Below, piece by piece: positions 43,331 through 55,204 of a DNA stretch of 64,000 nt. The DNA is taken from contig NC_073630.1 in assembly GCF_029407905.1 (NCBI RefSeq), positions 32,585,001-32,649,000 on the forward strand, read 5' to 3'. A program made the position numbers and the translations under genes. A model generated the notes under the pieces. It saw only the letters and a list, made by a program, of their open reading frames with translations. It ran no database searches and was not told the origin of the DNA. The stretch comes from Bubalus kerabau. Lineage: Eukaryota > Chordata > Mammalia > Artiodactyla > Bovidae. Positions within the stretch are counted from its first letter, which is position 1, and each line of letters starts with the position of its first letter.

Positions 43331-44080
43331 GTCTGAGATGACTCAGGTCTCCAGTTTTGCTATTCCAGTCCTATGTAACTGACATGGAGTTGTGAGCATT
43401 TAAGTTTAAAGTTCCTTTCGCATCAGCTTGCTATGATGTGAAAACTGTCTGTCTAAACATTGAACCAATAGAAAAGAATTATAAAACAGCAAAAGAAAAA
43501 AATATGCAGGAAGACTGAGAATGATGACATTGTTTGAATCCCTGGCCTCAGTGATACTTGAAATTAGTACTATCCCTCATCTTTTCAATTATGTGAGTCA
43601 ATAAATCTCATTTTTCCTAGTTGAAATTCAGCTTATGATCACTTGAAACTGAAATAATCCTGACAGGTATAATCAGTAGACTGACATTTGCCATATGCCA
43701 TTTTTCAATATATTTTATCTTTTTACCTTTTCTTCAAGTGACAATCACTATCTTTTTATTCTTCCACCAGTTTGAATTAAAACATATTTAAATATACCTC
43801 AGCAATCCCAACAGAAATACATTTATATAAGAGACTTAGAGGACTCTGAAGAAAATACATGTCTACCTAAAAAAAAGATAAAATAGGCATAAGCATAGTT
43901 CAGAAACAGAACTTTGGGGTTTTGAGGAAAAAGTAATTCTGGGTAGTTGATTAAATGGTTCAGGATGCTCTTGGGGGACACCATTTGGGAATTTTCAGCA
44001 ATAACCAATGGTGGAGGAGTTGCTGGTAACTATGATCAAAATTACTAGACAAGAAAAGGAACAAGTGAAATAATTATCAG
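43331..44080. other. Mostly unrecognised; possible ancient repeat end at 43540-43672
   Basis: 43540-43672 has the order gaatccctggcctcagtgat, then atgtgagtcaataaatctca, then gatcacttgaaactgaaata, resembling the 3' end of an old mammalian repeat. The remainder is featureless. Confidence 0.4.
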
Positions 44081-44084
44081 GGGC

Positions 44085-44445
44085 TTCCCTGATGTCCAGT
44101 GGTTAAGAATCCGCCTTACAATGCAAGGTACACCAGTTCCATCCCTGGTCCAGGAAGATCCCACATGCTGCAGAGCAACTGAGCCTATGGGCCACAACTA
44201 CTGAGCCCATTCTCCAGAACCTGAGAGCCACAACTACTGAGCCCATGCACTGCAACTACTGAAATCCAAACACCTGCAGTCCGTGCTTCACAACAAGAGA
44301 GAAGCCACAGCAAAGAGAAGCCTCTGCACCACAATGATGAGTAGCCCTCTCTCTCTGCAACTAGAGAAAGCCAGCGTGCAGCAACGAAGACTCACCACCG
44401 CCAAAAAATAAAAACAAATAAATAAATTAACTTAAAAAAAAATAA
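44085..44445 (+). mobile_element. CHR-type SINE, long form (CHR-1-like)
   Basis: tRNA-like head (cttccctgatgtccagtggt; a decayed gttccatccctggtccagga) followed by the diagnostic repeated cacaactactgagccc and gcaacgaagactcaccaccg text and an (aaataaata) tail. This long body distinguishes it from Bov-tA. No clear TSD. Typical of cetartiodactyls and older than the Bov SINEs. Confidence 0.85.
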
Positions 44446-45727
44446 AAAGATGATTATTACTAAAAATGATCTCCTTTTGGACTCCAGCCTAGGATGCTGG
44501 AGGAACCCTGGTTTACTGCATTCTGTTACTGGCTCTGACTTGTTGCACGATGATGGTGGGCTAACTTGTATCTCTTAGCATCCCCAGAATCTAACATTAT
44601 TTTGCACATAATAGGTTTATGAATGCTTTCAGAAAGACATCCATGTAAAGGGAAGAGGCATTAGATTGAAAATAAAAAGATAAATATTCTATCCCCAGGG
44701 TCACCAAATACATCTTTCATGACTCTGGTTAAGCCACATAACATCTCAAAGTCTCTGTTTTCTATAATATCTGCTGGGCCTGGTTGAGTGATGAGAAAGA
44801 TGAAATAAAAATGAGTATGGCAAAGTACTCTGTAAACTATAATATGCTTTCCAAATGTAAAGGGTTAATAACATCATTAATGCTAATAATGTTCAAACTT
44901 ACACATTTATGTTGTGTAATTTCTATTTAAAAAGTCAGAAAGCTGATTAAAGTTGCAAGTGTATTCAAAGGTTTAAAAATCTTATTCAGATCATTTTGAA
45001 GAACCTACAAGATACAAATAGGCTTTATAGGGTCATATATTCCTTTGTGGAATTCACTATGAATTTACCAACTCTCCCCATTGAACATAGCAATTCTACC
45101 TATTTTCATCTATTTCCCCCCCCTTTTCTTCTTTCTATACTCTCAAATATGGATGTATTCACTAATGCAGAAGCTCCCCAAATCCCATTATTTAGAGATT
45201 TGTATGGCGGTTTCATTAGATGGACACAGTTAATTAAATCAATTGGCCATTGGTAACTAAAGTCGATCTCCAACCCCTCTCCTCTCCCTGAAGGTTGGGA
45301 GGAAGGACTAATCCTCTAATTCCAAGATTAGTGTTTCTGATGACCGGCCTCCATCCTGAAGCTATCTAGCCCCACCCCCATGTAGCATCTCATTAGCATA
45401 CAGAGGACAGTAAATTCTAAGGATTTTTCAGAGCTCTGTGCCAGGAACGAGGTACAAAGACCATATGTTTATTTTTTATGATATCACAATAGAAACAAAT
45501 ATTACCTCTGACATGTGCATTATGCAGTTATCCCTTATTTAACCATAAACCATCTAACAGAGAAATTATAATTCACTCTAAAAAGAAAAGTTTGAAATAT
45601 TATATCATTTAATCCCTAGTAGTAGTCTGGATAAAATTTTAGAACCTGTACCCATGACTAAATGTAATTCATCAGCTATCTGAAGCAGATCAGTATAAGC
45701 AAATTTAATGAAGTAACCTTGAGCTGA
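44446..45727. other. MIR-like remnant and otherwise unrecognised
   Basis: 44690-44860 has antisense MIR-like order (ctctggttaagccacataac; tcaaagtctctgttttctat; agaaagatgaaataaaaatg). 45225-45480 is more varied, with ttaattaa (45230-45237) and two attgg boxes, and could be a conserved non-coding element, though that is not testable here. The remainder shows nothing. Confidence 0.45.
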
Positions 45728-46421
45728 TTTTTTTTAATTTATTTTAATTGGAGGCTAATTACTTTACAATATTGTGGTGGTGTCTGCCAAACATTGACAT
45801 GAATCAGCCATGGGTATACATATGTCCCACGATACTGACCCCTCCTCCCGCCTCCCTCCCCACCCCATTCCCCTGGGTTGTCCCAGTGCACAAGCTTTGA
45901 GTGCCCTGCTTCATGCATCAAACTTGCACTGATCATCTATTTTACATATGGTAATATACATGTTTCCATGATATCCTTTCAAATCGCCCCACCCTCGCCT
46001 TCTTCCACATAGTCTAAAAGTCTGTTCTTTACATCTGTGTCTCTTTTGCTGTCTCCCATATAAGGTTGTCCTTACTATCTTTCTAAATTTCATATATATG
46101 CATTAATATACTATATTGGTGTTTCTCTTTCTGGCTTACTTCACTCTGTATAATAGGCTCCAGTTTCATCCACCTCATTAGAACTGACTCAAATGTATTC
46201 TTTTTTTATAGCTGAGTAATATTCCATTGTGTATATGTACCACAGCTTCCTTATCCATTCATCTACCGATGGACATCTAGGTTGCTTTTATGTCCTAGAG
46301 ACTGTAAACAGTGCTGTAATGAACATTGGGGTACATGTGTCTCTTTCATTTCTGGTTTCCTCAGTGTGTATGCCCCGTAGTGGGACTGCTAGGTCGTATG
46401 GCAGTTCTATTTCCAGTTTTT
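45728..46421 (-). mobile_element. Cattle-type L1, 3' part (first segment)
   Basis: Antisense L1 from a poly-T at 45728 through the 3' UTR (ggaggctaattactttacaa; ctcctcccgcctccctcccc) into the ORF2 C-terminal end (agctgagtaatattccattg; tggacatctaggttgctttt; cagttctatttccagttttt), where BovB interrupts it. The aligned element at 58456 shows the uninterrupted order. Confidence 0.93.
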
Positions 46422-47522
46422 TCTACTTTATTGACTATGCCAAAGCCTTTGACTGTGTGGATCACAATAAACTGTGGAAAATTCTGAAAGAGATGGGAAT
46501 ACCAGACCACCAGATCTGCCTCTTGAGAAACCTATATGCAGGTCAGGAAGCAACAGTTAGAACTGGACATGGAACAACAGACTGGTTCCAAATAGGAAAA
46601 GGACTATGTCAAGGCTGTATATTGTCACCCTTCATCATCTTATGATGATGCAGAGTACATCATGAGAAACGATGGTCTGGAAGAAGAACAAGCTGGAATC
46701 AAGATTGCCGGGAGAAATATCAATAACCTCAGATATGTAGATGACACCACCCTTATGGCAGAAAGTGAAGAGGAACTAAAAAGCCTCTTGATGAAGGTGA
46801 AAGAGGAGAGTGAAAAAGTTGGCTTAAAGTTCAACATTCAGAAAACGAAGATCATGGCATCTGGTCCCATCACTTCATGGGAAATCTATGGGGAAACAGT
46901 GGAAACAGTGTCAGACTTTATTTTTGGGGGCTCTAAAATCACTGCAGATGGTGATTGCAGCCATGAAATTAAAAGACGCTTACTCCTTGGAAGGAAAGTT
47001 ATGACCAACCTAGATAGCATATTGAAAAGCAAAGACATTACTTTGCCAACAAAGGTTTGTCTAGTCAAGGCTATGGTTTTTCCAGTGGTCATATATGGAT
47101 GTGAGAGTTGGACTGTGAAGAAGGCTGAGTGCCAAAGAATTGATGCTTTTGAACTGTGGTGTTGGAGAAGACTCTTGAGAGTCCCTTGGACTGCAAGGAG
47201 ATCCAACCAGTCCATTCTGAAGGAGATCAGTCCTGGGATTTCTTTGGAAGGAATAATGCTAAAGCTGAAACTTCAGTACTTTGGCCATCTCATGCGAAGA
47301 GTTGACTCGTTGGAAAAGACTCTGATGCTGGGAGGGATTGGGGGCAGGAGGAGAAGGGGACGACAGAGGATGAGATGGCTGGATGGCATCACTGACTCGA
47401 TGGACGTGAGTCTGAGTGAACTCCGGGAGTTGGTGATGGACAAGGAGGCCTGGCGTGCTGTGATTCATGGGGTCGCAAAGAGTCGGACACGACTGAGCGA
47501 CTGAACTGAACTGAACTGAACT
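46422..47522 (+). mobile_element. BovB, 5'-truncated, inserted in cattle-type L1
   Basis: About 1.1 kb of sense BovB from the reverse transcriptase (ctactttattgactatgcc) to the (ctgaa)4 tail. In the L1 at 59.1 kb ccagtttttgaaggaatctc is continuous; here BovB lies between ccagttttt and gaaggaatctcc, so the insertion is precise with no or minimal TSD. It is the best-preserved BovB coding remnant in the window. Confidence 0.95.
46428..47504 (+). pseudogene. BovB reverse transcriptase palm and C-terminus, one break
   Basis: The first frame has motif FIDYAKAFDCVDHNKLW and CQGCILSP, then runs into a short palindromic replacement at 46631-46650 and stops at about 46645. The second frame (46662-47504, 280 residues) is open to the natural BovB terminus: YVDD (46734-46745), KFNIQKTKIM, ELWCWRRLLRVPW, arginine retained where two other copies have a stop, GGRRRRGRQRMRWLDG, and the C-terminal region. 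The endonuclease is absent. It is truncated and has no upstream BovB promoter. Confidence 0.9.
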
Positions 47523-47771
47523 GAAGGAATCTCCACAGTGTTCTCCATAGTGGCTGTACTAGTTTGTACTCCCACCAACAGTGTAAGAGGGTTTCCTTTT
47601 CTCCACACCCTCTCCAGCATTTATTGTTTGTAGACTTTTTGATGGCAGCCATTCTGACCAGCATGAGATGGTACCTCAGTGTGGTTTTGATTTGCATTTC
47701 TCTGATAATGAGTGATGTTGAGCATCTTTTCATGTGTTTGTTAGCCATCTGTATGTCTTCTTTAGAGAAAT
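47523..47771 (-). mobile_element. Cattle-type L1 (second segment, 5' end)
   Basis: L1 ORF2 text resumes (gaatctccacagtgttctcc; gtgtaagagggtttcctttt; taatgagtgatgttgagcat) and ends at the 5' truncation after tctttagagaaatg. No TSD was found for the whole L1. Confidence 0.92.
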
Positions 47772-47873
47772 GACTTAAATATATTGATTGGAAGGCCAGG
47801 TTAAAGATAAATAACATAGGCAAGATGTATTTATTTGATCATTTCTCAACAAACATTCAGCAACTAAATCATG

Positions 47874-48090
47874 CGTGCATATGAGTGCTCAGTCATGTCC
47901 AACTCTTTGTGACCCCATAGACTGTAGCCCACCAGGCTCCTCTGTCCATGGAATTTTCCAGGCAAGAATACTGGAGAGGTTCCTATTTTCTACTTCAGGT
48001 GATCTTCCTGACCCAGGGATCAAACCCTCATCTCCTGTGTCTCCTACTCTGGCAGGCAGATTCTTTACCACTGAGCCACTTGGGAAGCCT
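47874..48090 (-). mobile_element. Bov-tA SINE
   Basis: Antisense SINE, tail at left (gagtgctcagtcatgtccaa), head at right (ctttaccactgagccacttg). TSD of 12 bp with one difference: aactaaatcatg (47862-47873) and aactaaaccatg (48091-48102). Confidence 0.95.
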
Positions 48091-48252
48091 AACTAAACCA
48101 TGTGAATATATAATTTTTACCCATCACATTGATAAAAGTTTAATTCAATGTTAGTGAAGGTGTGGGAAAATAAATACTCATATATCTTAATGCTGTAGGG
48201 TAAAACAGTAAAGAATTTGAGGAATTCAATTTGGCAGTACTTAAAATGTTTA

Positions 48253-48449
48253 AGGGCTCCCTTGGTGGATTAGTGATAAAGAACCCATCTGCCAATGCAG
48301 GTTCGGTCCCTGGGTTGAGAAGATCCCCTGCAAAAGGAAATAGCAACCCACTCCAGTCTTGCCTGGGAAATCCCATGGATAGAGGAGCCTGGCAGGTTAC
48401 AGTCCATGGGGCCACAAAGAAGTAGAACACGACTTAGCGGCTACACAAC
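48253..48449 (+). mobile_element. Bov-tA SINE with deletions
   Basis: Head gctcccttggtggattagtg, with the anticodon-arm region shortened (no gagacc segment before the B box ggttcggtccc), body, and an acaacaa tail. Approximate TSD: taaaatgtttaa at left against taaaatttaa at right. Confidence 0.92.
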
Positions 48450-48780
48450 AATAAAATTTAATGTGCAAACACATTTTAACCCAGCCATTCCTTCTAAATA
48501 CATATTCTTCAGATATATTTCCTCGTGTGCAAATTTCTGTAATAATATTATTTTTATTAATTACAGGGGTGAAAATGTGAAAACACTCTAAGCATCTAGC
48601 TATAAGGGAATAGTTCAGATGATTGTTAGTACCCATTCGGTACATACTTAGCACTTAAAAAGAATATGATAGATAAAGTCTTGTCACTATCTCAATGAGA
48701 GACTGCCAAATGGAAAATCAAGCTGAAAACACTGTTTAGAATAAGACCCTTATAATATTAACAAAAAAGTAATAACTATA
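48450..48780. other. No recognised feature
   Basis: AT-rich, no repeat or coding signal recognised. Confidence 0.5.
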
Positions 48781-48788
48781 CATGACAT

Positions 48789-49060
48789 GGAGAAGGCAAT
48801 GGCACCCCACTCCAGTACTCTTGCCTGGAAAATCCCATGGACGGGGGAGCCTGGTAGGCTGAAGTCCATGGGGTCGCTGGGAGTTGGACATGACTGAGCG
48901 ACTTCACTTTCACTTTTCACTTTCATGCATTGGAGGAGGAAATGGCAACCCACTCCAGTGTACTTGCCTGGAGAATCCCAGGGATGGCGGGGCCTGGTGG
49001 GCTGCCGTCTATGGGGTCGCACAGAGTCGGACACGACTGAAGCGACTTAGCAGCAGCATG
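48789..49060 (+). mobile_element. Bov-A2 dimeric SINE
   Basis: Two Bov-A monomers with the ttcacttttcactttcatgc linker and a short (agc)3 tail. TSD catgacat at 48781-48788 and 49061-49068. Closely similar to the copies at 38504 and 40970. Confidence 0.95.
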
Positions 49061-49068
49061 CATGACAT

Positions 49069-51920
49069 ATGCTCACAAGTTAATTATATTATATATCTCA
49101 CATAATATTGTTAAAAATAATTACCCCTCTCTGAGGGAGCAAATAACAAAAACTCACTTTTATTCTATGTTAGTTTTTTGGTTTAAATTTGTATAATGAA
49201 ATTGTTTTCATGTGTTATTTTTGTGAGTCATTTATATCTGAATATTCCTGTAAGACAAAATAATCCTCAGATTCATCCAACCTATTCACATGCAGGCAAT
49301 GCCCCCTAAAGTCCTGTGAGCATGGCTTTCCAGGTGGCAGCAGGGTCCATCTGCACTCTACCATACACGTGCTCCTGCAGGTCCTGGAGTACCAATAAAT
49401 TTGAGACACCTGATTTCCTGCCATTAGCCTTTGAGACTACCCTGCCACTGTCAACCTGCGCAGTTAATTCATTTATCATCCGGATTTGTCATTCACATCA
49501 CAGTATCTCTTCTCCTACTCACTCTTCTTCACGTTCTCATTCTACCTGAACATTTTCCCACCTCTGCTTGTACCACGGAGTCAAACCTGCATTTGAATCT
49601 TAGCTCTGCCACTATTTGTGTAGAATAGGGCAAGTCACTAGAATTCCATGAAGTCGTTTCTTCAAATATGAAATTATGAAGATAACGTCTGCCTTCCACT
49701 ATTACTGTTAGCGTATTGCGTGTGCAGTATAGTGCTGGATTCCTATTTAGGGTGAAAAACTAACAGCGCCTATTATTGTCTTTCTCTGGCTCAGCCATCT
49801 CCTTCCTTGGTTCAGGGACCCCATAACACATCAATTCCAAAGTTCCTGAGCACTCTATGCCTGCTCTGCTGACCCTAACTTCATTCAACAGGGAAGCATG
49901 ACAGAAAATTTCTACAGGAGCCACGTTACTCGGTCTTAACTGCTCAAATTCTATGGCAACAGTGCCATTACATCCATTGTGTTCCAGAGGCTGAAAGATT
50001 AAAAAATACTAACACTTCCTTATAATCAAAGCAACATGGGATCATGAGTGCATCCTGTTTTTCTCCTGAGTGCCAGGAAAGAGACATACAGAAGAGTGAG
50101 CAGAAAGGTAAACAAAATGTTTTTCTTATGCGTATAAGACAAGAAATGATAGGAGGATATAGAATGAGCAAGTATTAAGAAAAACAACTACCAAGATGAA
50201 TCAAGCTTCCTCTGGGTCACCTCATATGAAGGCATATACAAGTCTTCTTTCTGAAACACTATTTACCTAAAGCCACATTGCAGGTATGGTTACCACTTTC
50301 CATGACATGCAGAAACACATCTGCATTTGATTCTGTAAAGCATGTAATTTAAACACTGGCACAACACTGTCAGTCAGTCCATAACATCTGAGTTGTAGGG
50401 TCTAATGCATAGGTGAAATCACATGATGATGAAATTGTTTCAACTAATCAGGTAACTTTATCCCAAACCACGCTATGGTTACTATCATATTCAAGTGCTA
50501 TTTTCCAGTGAAGTACTGCTTCTCGCTGCTTTTTTGTTATTCTCATTGTAAATAAATTCAAGAGCACTACAACCACATATGAAACTGTACATTTTAAGGC
50601 TTTATTTACAAATTCATGCTTAAAATAATGTTGATTTGTTGCTACCACTGTGAAAAACTTTTAAATTACATATAAGTGGTCACATCTTTTAACAAGAAAG
50701 GCATGGCTCAAAAATACTTTAAAGACACCCAACAGCACTAAACTGAACGTGAATCCTGTGCACTAAGTGTATGGGTTACCAGTCAAAACAGATGCCATCC
50801 TCCATGGTAACGGGTGTCTTTGCTGGTATTCTTCACATTGCTATTATGAGAGCTCTTTATTAAGACATCTTCATCTGAAGCTTTCTTCTAGACAACATAT
50901 CCTATTTAATAAACTAGGTGCAAAGCTCTTTTAAACTGTTTTGGATTTTCTTTACCTTAAATAAATTCTGCATAAAAATCTATATCAGAACAATTTCACC
51001 CAGGCGAAAATATATGAAGAAAATAAAAATGGTCTTTCTCTCATTCCTTCATATTTCCCCCTGCCCCTCCTAGATATAATAACCTATTTCCGAGGTAATA
51101 CATATAATTCTGTGACAAATCCACTTCAGCCTTGGTAATGCCCTTCGTTTTGACTTCAAAACATTCACTGGCTCTCGTGGATTTGTACTATTTAACACCC
51201 AGATAAAGGTAAGCTGCCTTTTTTAATAACAATGGATTACATTTTCTCGTTACATTCTCTTATTCAATTGGATTTTTTCAATTTCAGCACATCTATTCTA
51301 GGGGAGAAATGTAATGTCAGTTCTGAGAATAATTGTAGTTATTAGAAAAGTAAACATGAGGGAACACAAAGTAACATAAACTGAAATTATCTAATTAAAT
51401 TACTATAAAAGGCTAGTATTTCCACGGAAAAGCAAAGCATCAATGTGCTCTATATTTTACCTCTCCTTTTGCTGTTATAGGACTATGTTACAGCTTGTAT
51501 CTTCGCATAATCAAATATATAGGGAGAGGATGTGGGGATATTTTAAATAGAAATAAAAATGTGGAGCATGTACAATGAAAGAGATACTGTGGCATTTTAT
51601 GTTTAGAGCCTGGTCTGATAGTTCCTAGACTAAAAACTGTCTTACTTTTAAGGATGTTCTTCCTGAATACTAATTCCAGATTACACCTCAGGGTTTTCAG
51701 ATGCACTAGTCCTTATATTCTGATAACATGGCTAAGTCCATTAAAACTTACTTTGTGCAGTGCTCACACACATGCAAATAAAACTACTTTATTAAGACCT
51801 GTTCTACTCAATTTGAGCCATTAAAAATGCCATCCATTCACTGATATTTCAAGTTGCTTACTTAAATTACTTAAATACTACCATAATAATAAGATTAACT
51901 AAGAGGTTTCCAGGATCTAT
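49069..51920. other. Repeat-poor DNA with one MIR-like remnant
   Basis: 49560-49700 has antisense MIR-like order (tgcatttgaatcttagctct; gccactatttgtgtagaata; gggcaagtcactagaattcc; tcttcaaatatgaaattatg). The rest shows no young insertion and no coding frame with a recognisable domain; moderately varied sequence at 50200-51500. Confidence 0.5.
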
Positions 51921-51940
51921 ATGACATACACAGTACCATT

Positions 51941-51996
51941 TTTGTGTATATACACATTTTTTTGTGTATATACACATTTTTTTGTGTATATACACA
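51941..51996. repeat. 20-bp tandem repeat, each unit containing a 14-bp palindrome
   Basis: Three near-perfect units of period 20 (starting at 51941, 51961 and 51981), each with the perfect palindrome tgtgtatatacaca (51943-51956, 51963-51976, 51983-51996). A flanking tatgacatacaca text occurs on both sides (from 51920 and from 52010). Confidence 0.9.
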
Positions 51997-52049
51997 CCAT
52001 TTGTGTGTATATGACATACACACAACCATTTTACCTAAAGTTTTGCGTA

Positions 52050-52350
52050 AAACTCCATGCATTCTACAGGATAGGTTTGCTGACCTCTTTTCCAGGTAAC
52101 AAAACTAAGACCCACAGAGGTGAAGTGTCTTATTCCAAACAGCTCAGCTAACTAGCTTAAGTAGTTCTTGAACCTAGTCAACCCAGTTCCAAAGCGTATG
52201 ATCACTCCAGTGCACCTCTCACATTCCTGCTTTCAATCCTGAGACCTGAACCCAAGCATTGCGCTACCTCAGCACCCAGCACTGTGCCCAACATCCAGTG
52301 ATTGCTTAGTAAGTGGTCAAGGAAAGAATGAATGAATATATAAATGAACA
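52050..52350 (+). repeat. MIR-like and L2-like remnants
   Basis: 52090-52215 has MIR order (caggtaacaaaactaagacc; cacagaggtgaagtgtctta; agttcttgaacctagtcaac; aaagcgtatgatcactccag). 52255-52350 has an L2-like end (agcacccagcactgtgccca; aagaatgaatgaatatataa). Old and without TSD. Confidence 0.55.
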
Positions 52351-54284
52351 AAATATTAGTCTTGGTATAATACAGACTATGGCCCACAACTTTGAAATGT
52401 ACTATCATAGTTTCTTAAAGTCAGCGTGCAAAATCATGGAAGTACAAATCAATTAAAAATAAATCTCATTAAAATCACATTTATAGCAGCATATTTCTAC
52501 TTGAAAAAGATACTTCTACTTAAAGTATGTTACCCATACTTTAAGGTAATAAGCATATGTGATCTAATATATGTACATACATTACAGTCTGAGAAACTGG
52601 GCATATTGATGTCTTTGTTTTCACTCAAGTTCAAAGTTAATTATGATTTGTTACTGGAACACTCCCTTTTTGCTGTGTCAGAATTAAAGTAGTGTATTTC
52701 ACCTTCATCCCTTTTTCAAAGAAGGCAATGTTTAAATCTGATATTTGGGTTTAAATCATGTTTTCCGACCAACATTCCTTTGGAGAGCAGAATGCAATAT
52801 TCAGTATTTCCAGGCATGCTGTTGTTGGACAGATCCCATAGCAATGAACCTGAAAGACTGGCAGGATGAAAGAGGAAGAGTTCAGAAGGGACAAAGCCAA
52901 GATGCCAAGATGGAAGGAGAGGAGAGAAGAAGGTGGTGGCGGCTGGGGAAGTGGGGAGAGACAGAGAGATTTGTATTAGTCTTAATACCTTGTGACAGCC
53001 ATGTAGAATGACATAATCCTGTTTTGTAGGACTATTTTGTTAAAATAATAAGAATATTGTGTTTGCCTTCTTTAAAACATTTCATAACAGTGTACCAACA
53101 AAAGATATGGAGACCCTCCTGTTTCATTTCCTGCCTTCATAGAATGTTGTGTTACTAAAATATTTTTATTACGGCAAAACCTGAAGCAATATAAAATGTT
53201 TGCTTGAGGATTTATTTGAGTCCCTTTAAGCTGAACTTCTGTAATGAAATCTATTTACAGACATTCCACAGTGGCCTATGGTTACTAGCTTATGCAAATG
53301 AAGTGTGACCCTGGGAATAAACCTCTTGCCCCCTCATCATCCTCCCTGGCTTCAAAGGTCTCCAGGCAATCACTTTTTTAAGTGAAGAGATTTTTAAGCT
53401 GAATTGAAATAGAAAGAGAGGGAACATAACTTGATGCCCAATACTCACATAACCCAACCATTTACCATCTACTATTTTCCCATAAATATTTAGACACTAA
53501 TTTATAAATCCATTTGGGATAAATGTGTTTGTGTGTAACGATTTTTTTTCAGCCTCTTCTTCTACTTTGAATCCTAGAAACTAGAGACCAATATCAATCA
53601 ATAGTCATTTTCTCTAACTTCATTTCTTACTTCTTAAACTAAGGGTCACTAGATTGGGACAGAATTGGTTTAGTGATAATAAAATCTTTTCAGCTGATTC
53701 TATTATCACTGAAAATATATTTGTGCTGAGCACAAGAATAATCAAAGTAATTAGAAAGACTGCACAACTCCATGAGTATAATAACTGTAATTTGGATATA
53801 TCAGTGTTAGGAATATAGGAATATATTGATTTTTATAAGCAATTTTTTAATGGATCAAATATTTAGAGAAGGGTAATGGAAGTGGATAATTCATTGCATT
53901 TTCAGATGTATTAGTGGGAAAGAGCAGTCCAAAATTTTTGAATGGCAATCACCATACCAAAGTACATAATTTTAGGGGGTTCCTTCCTACTGGACGATAC
54001 CTTGAAAAAAAAGTTATTTTTTGTGGAGAAAATGTTTAAACTCCAGATGGCTAGTGGATTCAAATCAGTTCCTAGAGGGCCCGAGACCTCAAGGTCAAAG
54101 CGTCATCACAAGATATTGTCAGAATTTAGAAACAAGTCCAGGATACTCTGGAAACTGTAGGCCAAGAGGTCTCCTCTGCAATATTTCAAGGGATGGCAAA
54201 CCACAGATTACTAACTTTTTGACCTGGCTAAATGACATGATGAAGTTAGAGTGCAAGAAAATGTTGGCAATTCCCTGTGAATCT
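52351..54284. other. No recognised repeat; octamer motif
   Basis: No young insertion. The tract at 53225-53400 is more varied and has a POU-type octamer atgcaaat at 53292-53299. The frames at 52745-53011 and 53942-54160 have no recognised domain and no supporting signals. Confidence 0.45.
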
Positions 54285-54460
54285 ACTTATATATATTTAT
54301 ATAAATACATTTATATATATTTATACACATATATATTATTTATATATTTTATATATTAAATTTATATCTTTTTATTTATAAACATAAATTTACAGGAAAT
54401 TATATATACATATATATTTTAAAATATATAATAACATTAATTATATATGTACATATAAAT
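54285..54460. repeat. TA-rich low-complexity tract
   Basis: About 175 bp of alternating TA, TATTTA and TATACA text with several imperfect palindromes, prone to melting. Confidence 0.9.
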
Positions 54461-54515
54461 TCTCTACTTAAGTCTTCTGAATCCTTGCTATTTTTAATGA
54501 AATATAGAGCTTTAT

Positions 54516-54722
54516 TAACTAGTGATTCAGTGGTAAAGAATCTACCTGCCAATGCAGGAGACACAGGTTCGATCCCTGGGTCAGGAAGATCCCCTGGAGC
54601 GGGAAATGGCAAACCACTCCAATATTCTTACCAGGGAAGTCTCATGGACAGAGGAACCTGGCAGGCTACAGTACATGGGGTCACAAAAGAGTCAGACATG
54701 ATTTAGTGACTAAACGACTACA
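54516..54722 (+). mobile_element. Bov-tA SINE, head shortened
   Basis: The 5' head is truncated (starts at about agtgattcagtggtaaagaa), followed by an intact B box ggttcgatccc (54566-54576), body and a gactaaacgactacaacaaa tail. TSD not resolved; ttaactag and ttaaactag near the ends are suggestive. Confidence 0.93.
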
Positions 54723-55195
54723 ACAAATTGTTATTTAAACTAGCTTATCGTTATTCATGTTCTGAATTGTGCAAAAATCATTAAATTTATATCATGGGAT
54801 TTTATTTTAAATATTTTATGTTGAATAGTCACTATTTGGCATAGGTGACTAGTTATGCCTTGAAATGTGTAAGTCTCTGCAAAATCCTTGCTTTTAAAGG
54901 GGTCAAGGACCTCAAGACCATAACCATCTATGCCTGGAAAAATTTGAATAGGCTCTAGAATGGGGCTAACAATCCTGAATGCCTGGCCAGCAACGAATGA
55001 ATGAAAGGTGGGGACGTAATAAATTATGTCCCCAAAATAGACGCCAGAAATCAGTGCTACAACTCTGAAAGTCACAATAAGTAATGTCTTAAAGTTTTGT
55101 TGTGCTTGTGAATATTATTAAGTTGAAGAGGAAACATGCATGAGACCAGAAAAATGGGAAATGATATAACAGAACTATGGTCAGTAATTAAGAAG
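54723..55195. other. No recognised feature
   Basis: An antisense frame of 106 residues (54755-55075) has no domain I know. No repeat recognised. Confidence 0.5.
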
Positions 55196-55204
55196 AAACT
55201 GTAG

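Noticed and set aside
54285..54460. Replication origin or matrix attachment region
   Set aside because: A TA-rich tract alone is not evidence; no further signal is visible.
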